Shown here: in pieces, positions 12,701-20,992 of the stretch
How the letters are laid out: every line of letters begins with the position of its first letter
Numbering within the stretch: position 1 is the stretch's first letter
Source of the DNA: Zygnema cylindricum
Lineage: Eukaryota > Streptophyta > Zygnematophyceae > Zygnematales > Zygnemataceae
DNA length: 64,000 nt
Direction: 5' to 3'
NCBI GenBank assembly: GCA_037447655.1
Contig: JBBHKE010002841.1
Span: 98,536 to 162,535, forward strand
Translations under genes and position numbers: made by a program
Notes under the pieces: generated by a model
What the model was told of the DNA's origin: nothing
Seen by the model: only the letters and a program-made list of their open reading frames with translations
The model's database searches: none

Positions 12701-14455
12701 GGGTTTTATTTGATGTGGCTTCTGTGGCTCATTAATACGACTCAATTTTCTTTTTGTCTTTGTTTTTTTCAACCCTTGATCCTTCAAGCTCATCGGATTT
12801 GTGGTTTTTCTTTAGCGTTGTGCCTATGTTTATTTCTGGTTTTATTGTGGTAGATAGCTGGTGGTATGTTCTTGCTTCTCCTTGGACTTCTTTTGTAAGA
12901 GTGTTGTTCTCATGTCTGCTAGTTGTGCAAAAGATGTGAAAAGAATAGGGACATCTGACTCCACTGGAGAATGTAGATGAAAGTTCATCAATGGGAATCT
13001 CTCTGATGCACAACTTTAACGGAACATTGTTTTTTGGTTAGGTGTTAATCATTATGCTGTACCATGTTTTGATTATTGTAATTGTGGATTCTTTGGAAAA
13101 AAAATGAGTTGGTCTTCAAATTATTTTTTAGACTGGGCACACTGTGATAGCTTGCCTATGTTGTGGATGTGTACATTTTACGGGGGACTGTGCTGTAATT
13201 GACAATTGGCTATCATATGATTTTTGTCTTCTGACATAAAGAAATCAGAAACTCGCACATGATGTTCTTTCAGATAGGAAGAACCGAAGCTTGGCTTGCC
13301 AAGCTAATGGGGCCATCAATGACCTTTCTGATACTTAGTTTCTGATTTATTTTCTTATTTATTTAACTCTCGTCGTGATGGACCTGATCTTTACTGTTTG
13401 CTTACTGTTTACCTAATCTTTATTCCTCATTATGTTGTTGCTTTGTTAAGTGGGCAAAGGTTGATCCACTTTGCTGATTACTACTGTATTCTTGAAGGGT
13501 AGTTAGGCTTTAAATTCTTATTTGGGGTTTTAACTTGAACTGAACTGATTCGTGGAACTATGCGTATTTGCAGACTGTTGCGGCAGCAAAGAAGGCATTG
13601 ACGTACAACGGGGCTGACATGTAAGTTCTCACCTTCAAAAGAAAAGCCGTCTTTTATAATTCATTTGTTCTTATTTGATGTTTTGAGTTAGTCTGGAGTT
13701 TCTTGTATTCTATCAATGTCTAGTGGTTTCAGGTAACACGTCCCTTGTTTTTATTTAGGGTCTTCTAGGGATTTTATTTTTTTCTCTCTATCAAACTCAG
13801 CTGGTCTCTTGAGAGTGACTCTGGTGAAATTGTTGGTATGATAGGCTCTGGCCGAATCAAGTGAATTTTTGGTGATTTTTTTTTCACTATGTTTTTTTAC
13901 AGGGGTGGACGATACTTGAAAATCGAAGCATATCAACAAAAACCGGGGGCTGAAAAAACCTCTAAACCGACTGGAGGTTTTGTGAAACCTCCACCGAAAA
14001 CTCCCGGCTGTCTTACAGTCTACATAGGCAACCTGTCATGGGAAATCGATGAAGATACTGTTCGAAACTTCTTTTACGGCTGCAAAATCCAGGCCGTCCG
14101 ATTTGTAGAAGATAAAATCACAGGCGATTTTAAAGGTTTTGGTCATGTCGACTTCGAAGATGAAGCTTCATTAGAACAAGCCATCTCTATGGATCAGACA
14201 AAATGTTTAGGAAGGCCTATGAAAATAGCTTATGCGGTAGTAAAGCAAAACATACCACCAAAACAAGGGTATGAAAGGGACGGTGGTGGTGGAGGAGGAG
14301 GATATGGGAAGGCAAATAATGCCGGAGGAGATCAGGATAATAATAGTACTAAGCGTTCGAAAAAGGGTGGTTGTTTTGTTTGTGGATTAGAGGGACATAA
14401 ATCATATGACTGTCCTCAAAGCGAAAAGGGTACAAAAAGGCAGAAACGAGGTTGA
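9769..14455 (+). CDS. PHIP1: PHIP1-like protein: acidic N-terminus, two RRMs, CCHC zinc knuckle
   Basis: Four exons join in frame: 9769-11030, 11430-11598, 13574-13620 and 13903-14455, giving about 676 residues. All introns are GT..AG. The N-terminal 420 residues are hydrophilic, with a long Asp/Glu tract at about 275-412. RRM1 (about 427-505) shows RNP2 IFVGGM and RNP1 FNGIAFITF. RRM2 (from about 530) shows VYIGNL and FKGFGHVDF. A Gly-rich linker precedes a CCHC knuckle, CFVCGLEGHKSYDC (about 650-663), and a basic tail. This order matches plant PHIP1 (phragmoplastin-interacting protein 1), an RNA-binding protein; the acidic tract is more nucleolin-like. The ATG at 9769 is the first in the open frame, but an upstream exon is possible. 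The 2-kb second intron hosts snoRNA-like units. A possible poly(A) signal AATAAA lies at 14645. Confidence 0.85.
12061..12116 (+). ncRNA. tentative short C/D-like unit, copy 1
   Basis: A 5-bp terminal stem, TGCCT (12061-12065) with AGGCA (12112-12116), encloses a box-C-like ATGATGC (12068-12074) and a degenerate box D, ATGA, at 12108-12111. It sits just upstream of the stronger unit 12135-12220, and the pair is duplicated at 12491-12653. At 56 bases it is very short for a C/D snoRNA. Confidence 0.3.
12135..12220 (+). ncRNA. intronic box C/D snoRNA candidate, repeat copy 1
   Basis: Terminal stem GCGCA (12135-12139) with TGCGC (12216-12220), box C-like TTGATGT (12141-12147) and box D CTGA (12212-12215) directly abutting the 3' stem. 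Length is 86 bases. It lies on the sense strand of intron 2 of a gene for an RNA-binding protein, a common host context in plants. The putative guide upstream of box D is TGGGAATCTCT. Confidence 0.6.
12491..12548 (+). ncRNA. tentative short C/D-like unit, copy 2
   Basis: A repeat of 12061-12116: terminal stem TGCCT/AGGCA is preserved, but the boxes are weaker (ATGATAT, TTGA). It may be only the flank of the duplicated snoRNA unit. Confidence 0.25.
12567..12653 (+). ncRNA. intronic box C/D snoRNA candidate, repeat copy 2
   Basis: Terminal stem GCGCA (12567-12571) with TGCGC (12649-12653), box C-like CTGATGT (12573-12579) and box D CTGA (12645-12648). The body is nearly identical to copy 1, including AGGGACATCTAACTCC and the guide-like TGGGAATCTCT next to box D. 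Confidence 0.6.
12922..13014 (+). ncRNA. intronic box C/D snoRNA candidate, repeat copy 3
   Basis: An 8-bp terminal stem, GTTGTGCA (12922-12929) with TGCACAAC (13007-13014), replaces the GCGCA/TGCGC of copies 1 and 2 by changes on both sides that keep pairing. Box D CTGA is at 13003-13006. Box C is degenerate (AAGATGT, 12931-12937). The middle of the unit has diverged, but the segment next to box D is retained. Confidence 0.6.
13242..13348 (+). ncRNA. intronic box C/D snoRNA candidate, unrelated unit
   Basis: A perfect 12-bp terminal stem, AAATCAGAAACT (13242-13253) with AGTTTCTGATTT (13337-13348), encloses box C ATGATGT (13259-13265) and box D CTGA (13328-13331). A perfect internal hairpin AGCTTGGC/GCCAAGCT lies between. 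The antisense element before box D reads CCATCAATGACCTTT. This is structurally the clearest snoRNA in the window. Confidence 0.7.
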
Positions 14456-15710
14456 CACGCTCATTGTAGATAATAGTTCATTTGAAAGGCTGAACTGCAA
14501 CTGAAACTGAAAGTAATTTGCATTTCAAAGACTGCATAGATACGTGCAGTGTTCTAGTGGTCTGACATGTCACGGCTTAATTTTTAACTCTAAAATTTTC
14601 TCCTCTCTCAGGGGCTCAATCTTTGTTCAGGCTGATTCTTGACCAATAAAACAAGAAGCAAGTTTCTCTCAATCTAGAGACTCCGTCACGTCAATATATT
14701 TTTCCACGCGTCAATGTGTCGTTGTGTTCTTGCTTTGTCTTATTTTGGTATGTGTAATGTTTCACCTGGGGAAGTTATGTTTAAATTTTCGTACCAGAAC
14801 CTTCATTTTTACTCCTTGTTTTTTATTTACAGGGTTTTTCACAATCTTGAATCATTATTAGTGTCCATGCTTTCTTGCCGTTTCAATGAACATTTCTTTA
14901 CTTAACTATTTCCAATTTGCATCAGGAGATCACCAGTTGCATGTTAACAGTCTCATCTATTATCGCCGAAAACTGATAATCGAAAAGTGAGCATGGAGAA
15001 AAAATGAAAAAAAGCATTAACGGTAATTTCGATGTTAGTTCAGATTTTGTCACCTTTATGAAAGAAGGTATTTTAAAGAATACGCAGCAGTGTGGACGAA
15101 GTCGAAATAGTTTTAGAATTGAAGTTTATTGTCCCTATGCAGCCTGAAGCAAAACCTGGTAGGTTCTCATGAAGTATATCTTCTGCCGCCGATGGCTAAG
15201 TATATCATGAAGTCAAGATGTTAGGAAAGCAACATACCCTGAAACTATATTCACCAATCATTTGTGATTTGTTTCTTTTATCTTTTTCTTTTTCATTCTT
15301 GCCCAAGTTTTTAAGAAGGTCAGATTATAAGGATATTAATCCTGTCAACATCTAAAGAATCCATATGAAGCTGTCAAATTTATACTGGCTATGTCAGTGA
15401 TAATTATCAAATAATCGGAACAGTAAACACAAATGAAAAAACTCTAAACATTTAAGGTTCCCAGAGCTGAAAGCTGCCGAACTCCAAAATCCAATCGGGT
15501 ATTTGAGAAAAGAGTTTAGTTTGGTTGGTGAAATTAATCAACGATACATCTATACCCCAATGAGTCACCAAATTGTGAAATGTAAACCGCCCTCATCTGC
15601 AATTGAAAAGTTTACTCTACTATTTTGAAAAGTCCTTAAATTTGACATGCCCCATTAAACAATCGAAAGAATATGTACATCAGTAACCTGTGCATCACTC
15701 CATCAAGCAA
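14456..15710. other. 3' flank of the PHIP1-like gene, no further gene seen
   Basis: Contains the likely 3' UTR, with AATAAA at 14645-14650. Beyond it is AT-rich sequence without a supportable exon or complete repeat. Confidence 0.5.
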
Positions 15711-16405
15711 GAGCGTGTCCCCATGTAATCGTAACTTAACGAACGTACTTTGTATTGTAGCAAGATTCTCCGTCCACATTTTTCAAGATTCGTAATGCGC
15801 AAAAGCGAAATCGCTACTTCAATTTGTGACGATTGTATACGTCGACAATGCCTGCGACGGTTTGTAAACAATGTATGTTGTCGCACCAATTTTTTTGAAA
15901 TTGCTTGTGAAACATTGTAGACGTATAGTCTTCCAACCGTGTTGTTCATGTTTGAAGAAGATGCCTTTGCCTTTGCTTCTCCTATCCAGTCGCCGTGGGA
16001 TGACATTGAATTCTTGAGACCCATGCAAAAAAAACTTGTACTGGATGCAACCGGACTAACAAAAAAAACGTACTTTTCCTCGTTGTTTGAAATTATCTAA
16101 AACTTTTGAAATCCTTTGACACGTGTGAAGTTGTTTTCCTATTTGTGGAGCAGTGATACTTTACTTTAAAACACATCTCCTAGTGTTTTGTGGTAAAGTT
16201 TGAAGATGACATGGAATGAATTGGCCGCTGGTCGAAAAACACAAGACGACAACATATTATAGCACATTCTAAGTTTGGAGATGACGCAAATTGTACTTTT
16301 ATTTTTTTCAATTTCTTTGTGTGGTTGTAATTCAATTGGTACGGCACTAAGTTTTTGAGGAAACGACAGAAAAAACCCTTTACTTTGGCACATGGGAACA
16401 CACCA
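15711..16405. mobile_element. CCCCATG-family inverted-repeat element
   Basis: The left end GAGCGTGTCCCCATGTAA and the right end CACATGGGAACACACC are inverted repeats. The interior shares GATTGTATACGTCGACAA with copies at 51.8 kb and 62.3 kb. A clean TA duplication is not visible, so the edges are approximate. Confidence 0.6.
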
Positions 16406-16635
16406 TAAGTCGATGCGGCACATCAATCATCTATGTCGAAAACGACAAAGCGTTAGTAGCAACACATCATTTTGGGAGCTTAGGGCAGTTGTACATGTTG
16501 CGACTGCCATTGGAAATGCTTTGCTTTACAAAGTGTGCAACTATTATCAAAAGAAGAAAATTTTATTATCAAATCCCCCGCAATGGTTAAACCATCTAAG
16601 CACAAAACTTGATTGAAATGGAAAATTGTTCACTA

Positions 16636-17099
16636 CACCGCGAATCGTAATTAGAGTACAAAAACTAAAAAAATAAATAGAGTAATGAACGCTAATTTAT
16701 GTGATAGAGTTGTTTCAACTATGAAGTTTACTCTAATTTGGCACCTAATATCCTCTACTGTAAATAAGGTATTCGTACAAAATTTGGCAAAACATACAGT
16801 TTATCGTCATTATGACGTTTGCACTACGCGGTTTGTTAAAACGCAGTTACATGATAACGGCCTGTATTTAATCATTATTTGTATTTTTTTACTTAATAAA
16901 GTACAATTTTGCACGGTCGGAGGTCGTCCGTACTCCACACTATTTAAAAATAACGTATATTAGAATTAAAAACGCTAATTAAACTTTACCTTAAATAGAA
17001 TAATAAAAAAAATAGAATCATTTACTCTATTTCATGTGAGAGAGTGGAAATTTCGAGTGACCGAATTAGAGTAATTTACTCTAATTACGATTCGCGGTG
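16636..17099. mobile_element. TA-flanked MITE, family A copy 2
   Basis: Ends CACCGCGAATCGTAATTAG and CTAATTACGATTCGCGGTG, with TA at 16634-16635 and 17100-17101. It is the reverse-oriented relative of 5909-6524 and the first of three elements lying end to end. Confidence 0.9.
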
Positions 17100-17109
17100 T
17101 AGTTTACTA

Positions 17110-17659
17110 CACCGTCAATCGCTATTAGAGTATATAACGCCAATTCGGTGCCCTTTAAAAAAAAAAAAAAACCCGAAATACAATCCATAATTCTATTTTT
17201 TCCATTATTTTATTTAGTTTTTTTTTCAAATAGCGTTAATAAGGAAAGTACACTGCGATGGAAATAGTGTGTCGTACGGACAGGGTATCTCCGTACGAAA
17301 TGGTACTTTTTGAATTACAAAGGCATAAAAAGACACTTAACATTATTGCGCACACATGTGAATGTGCACTGGAAGAAAGCGAGTCAAACTCGTCTACAAA
17401 AATCAAGTTCTCATATGTTCGTCCGTCGACCGTGTGAACGGCGCGACGGCGTACGAATTGTCAGATTTTGTACCAATACACATATTACTGTAGACATTGA
17501 AAGGGCGGGTATTTATTATTCAGGACAACCCAAATTACAGTTAGGGATTAATTAGTATATATATTTTTTTTCAAAAAAAAAAAATTCCCGATTAGTGTTA
17601 ATAACACTATTTATTTTTTTACGCTATTTATTCCTTTACTCTAATAGCGATTGACGGTG
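17110..17659. mobile_element. TA-flanked MITE, family E copy 1
   Basis: Ends CACCGTCAATCGCTATTAGA and the complementary TCTAATAGCGATTGACGGTG, TA on both sides. Hairpins lie at 17274-17296 (GTACGGA/TCCGTAC) and 17350-17367 (GCACA/TGTGC), placed as in families B and F. Confidence 0.9.
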
Positions 17660-17666
17660 TACAGTA

Positions 17667-18205
17667 CACCGCGCATCGTTATTAGTGTCAACGACACTAA
17701 TTTGGGTTCTTAAAATTTTGATTTTTTTCCTCAAATAGGATACATTATTTTAATTTTTCCTTGACGTTAATTAAGGTACCGTACAAAATAGTGTAAAGGA
17801 CGAATTACAATAATATTTAAATAGTGTGGTGTACGGTCGATGTCAGACCGTACATAAATGTACCTTTTCAAGTGAAAATTTTACAAAAAATGAGTTAAAT
17901 CAGACGCGCACGCATAGGATCGTGCGCTAAAAACACGGGATTGTTCTGACACGTAAATTAGTCTTGCATGTACGGATATTTAAATTTCACAACGGCGTAC
18001 GATTTTTAATATTTTGTACGGATACATATATTAATGTATATAATCGTACAACGAATATTCCATTTTTGCTGTTCCCAAATTAGCATAAACGCCGAAATTA
18101 GAATACACCTTTTTTTTAAAAAATAAATAAATCTTAATTAGCGTCAATGACGGTATATTTACTTCCACACTATTTAAACTTTGACACTAATAACGATGCG
18201 CGGTG
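17667..18205. mobile_element. TA-flanked MITE, family F copy 1
   Basis: Ends CACCGCGCATCGTTATTAGT and ACTAATAACGATGCGCGGTG, TA on both sides; only TACAGTA separates it from the previous element. Hairpins lie at 17831-17853 (GTACGGTC/GACCGTAC) and 17905-17926 (GCGCACG/CGTGCGC). Relatives of almost the same length are 38298-38837, 38845-39383 and 62410-62947. Confidence 0.9.
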
Positions 18206-18974
18206 TACAGTTTCGACGCCCAATGGAAACGCGAAAAACGTGAATCGGTCGCCAGGTTTCAAACCTGCATTTTCAATGGTCCTCCAAAACGTAGGAATAC
18301 GCCAAAACGGTAATAGGCTCCTGGGAACCGTGATTCGATATAAATTAGTTTAAGAAATAGAGCCGTTTTCGACCCGTCAAAATCGTCAAAATAGTTTCGT
18401 TTGTAATTTTACGCGTGTAAGTTTCCGATTCGTGTCCACGATATGCTTCGTTTCGTGCGAGTTAATTCATCCGTACAGAACTTTTAGTACTTTCGTTTTG
18501 AGTGGTTTCATTTCCCGTCGTTCCTTAATTTGCGTCTACGTTCAATGCGATGTTTCGCGAATTATTAGGGTTAGATTTTTAATTTTGAGGCTAAAGTTAG
18601 CGACGTGGCGTCTCGGATGAAAAAATAAATGCATCGGACGGTCAATGTTTACGCCTATAACCTTGGAGACTATTTAGTACAGATGTTTTTCTTGATGAAA
18701 AAAAAATGGTACAAGCTTGTAAAAACGGTACGGCCTTAAATAATTTTTGTGTGGCAAAATTATAATCGGTTCATTGCACTTGGTTGCAAGTCAACGCTCT
18801 TCAAGGAATAGACCGTCAAATCTAAAGTCAACGGTAACTAATTTGTACGAATGTGTCTTACAGTACAGTACAGTATGGGTACTGTATTTACTGTACTGTC
18901 TTTGAACAAGCTGACGTAAGCGCTTGATCACTTCCCTATATTGAAACATCGACAAGTTACAGTACAGTACAGTA

Positions 18975-19183
18975 CACCGTGTATCGCTATTAGGGTTAAT
19001 AACTTTTTCAGTTTTTCGCCACTTAAAACATATTTTCTCCGTACACACTTGTCGGATTCTCTCATAGAGACCGCCAATCGGAACACGAGAATCTTAGCTT
19101 TCAATCGCATGATAGTGGAAGGTGTACGGATAGGGATGGAGGACAAAAATAACATTAACGCTGTAAGTAATAACGAATGGTGG
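18975..19183. mobile_element. short TA-flanked MITE, family G, degenerate 3' end
   Basis: Starts CACCGTGTATCGCTATTAG after an ACAGTACAGTA tract. It shares CGCCACTTAAAACAT and CACACTTGTCGGATT with copies at 24948, 31516 and 44379. The right end is decayed (CGAATGGTGG), but the length matches the 212-bp copies. Confidence 0.7.
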
Positions 19184-19284
19184 TACTTCTTTCTTCTTTT
19201 TACAGCCCCTCTCCACGCAAACCACGCTTTGCCTTGAGCATCCATTTTTTCCCTTCCCTTCCCAGCTATGCTGTCTCGGCACCC

Positions 19285-19665
19285 AGATACACCTGCCTGT
19301 ACGGCGGCGGCTATGGCCGCTGTGGCATGCCATTCTATGTACTTGGCGATTCGCATGGCAACGGCGGCGGCTTTGGGGGGTTAGGGATAGGGAGGGAGGC
19401 GGGAGGAGGGGAGGGGGGGGAGGGAGGCGGGAATAGGGAGGGGAGGGAAGGGATCAAGGGAGGGGGATTTGCACCATGCGGCGCTTGCATGCCGCTGCCG
19501 CGTCAACGCACACCATCTCGCCTCCCTTTTCTCTTCAAATTACAAACGTATTCTACCTGAGCACCCAAATGTGATTCTGACTGGAACCAACAATGGGGAA
19601 AAGGGGAGGGAGGGGGAAGGGGAAAGGGAGGGAGGGGAGGGAGGGAGGGGAGGGGAGGGGGGAGG
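19285..19665. other. GC-rich GGC/GGGA block
   Basis: An island of GCG/GGC triplets (19300-19380) followed by GGGAGG-rich sequence up to about 19665. It is markedly GC-rich against AT-rich surroundings. It could hold a 5' exon of the membrane-protein gene downstream, but no frame can be joined with confidence. Confidence 0.4.
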
Positions 19666-20037
19666 GGAACTAACCCAGGCTGAATTCCAGGGTTCTGTGA
19701 GACAGCAGAAGTAATTAAAGCAAGAAGGAAAAGATTAAAAAAAATATCTGCAGCATTTGTTTTTGAACAATTGAACATTTTTTTAAGGGAGAGATTTTAG
19801 AGGGCGTGTGAATAACAAGACAATGGAACTTTCTTTTGGACAGAAATCATATTTTTAATAGAATTGTAAAAAACACATACATGAAAAACCTTATGGAAAT
19901 GACTACACCTATGGAGTATTGCTATTTTGTTTTGGCAATATTCTTTCTTGTCTAATTGCTTTAATAAAAGTTTATAGAATATATATTATTATTATGTCAG
20001 CTGATGGATTTGATTTGTTATGCCAGGAAGGAAAGGC

Positions 20038-20190
20038 ATCCAATGTTAAATGTTAAATGTCCTTAAATGTTAAATGTTAAATGTCAAATGTCCAATGTTA
20101 AATGTCCAATGTTAAATGTTAAATGTTAAATGTCCAATATCTGATGTTCAATGTCCGATGTGAAATGTCCAATTTCCAATGTCTATATCT
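20038..20190. repeat. heptamer minisatellite (TTAAATG / TCCAATG)
   Basis: A run of TTAAATG and TCCAATG heptamers, decaying towards the right. It is not the plant telomere heptamer. Confidence 0.85.
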
Positions 20191-20324
20191 CTGACATCCA
20201 ATCTATAATGCTGATTGTCTTATGACGGAAAAAAAGGACGAAATTGCCTTACAAAAAAATCTTTGGACAGCCCTCAACCAAAATAATAAAAATGAGATGT
20301 TTATTTGTTGTTTCTCTCCCTTTC

Positions 20325-20567
20325 TCTCCCTCTCACTCTCCCCTCCTCTCTCGTTTTCTCCTCTCTCCTCTCCCATCTCCTCTCCTCTCTCCTCTCTTCT
20401 CCTCTCCTCTCCTCTCCTCCTCTCTTCTCTCTCTCCTCTCCCCTCTCTCCTCTCTCCCCTCTCCTCTCCCCTCTCTCTCCCCTCTCTCCCCTCTTTCTCC
20501 TCTCTCCTCTCCTCTCTCTTCTCTCCTATCTCCTCACTGTCCTCTCTCCTCTCTCTCTCTCCTCTCC
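20325..20567. repeat. CTCTCC pyrimidine tract
   Basis: About 240 bases of almost pure C/T on the sense strand running into the 3' splice site of the exon at 20570. Long frames of Ser/Pro/Leu here are products of the repeat. Confidence 0.85.
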
Positions 20568-20569
20568 AG

Positions 20570-20929
20570 ATACGTCCAAGGTGCAGGAGTTGTAGGTCTC
20601 CTCCTCCCTCTCGCCCACCTCTTGGTGGGTTCCTTTATAGGAGGAGGGAGACACGCCGTAAAGGTCTGGGGGAGAGAGGGACCGCATCTTTACCTCCTCA
20701 TGGCCCAGGTAAGGGGGAAGGAGGGAGAGGGCAGGAGGGCGGGAGGGGGGGAAGGAGGGAGAGGGCGGGAGGGCGGGAAGGACGGAGAGGGCGGGAGGGC
20801 GGGAAGGAGGGAGAGGGCGGGAGGGCGGGAGGGGGGGAACGAGGGAGGGAGGGAGTGGAAGGAGGGAGGAAAATTTAATCTTCACTTTTGTTTTTTGAGG
20901 AGTGTTGTGCGAAGGTAATGTCATCTCTC

Positions 20930-20992
<63 letters not shown>

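Noticed and set aside
12002-13013. Repeated minus-strand peptide with CQHPRNGVRCPYSFH, looking like a Cys/His finger
   Set aside because: It is the reverse translation of the snoRNA-like repeat; spacing of Cys and His changes between copies, while stem pairing on the plus strand is kept.
20038-20190. Heptamer array as interstitial telomere
   Set aside because: Units are TTAAATG and TCCAATG, not TTTAGGG or a known variant.
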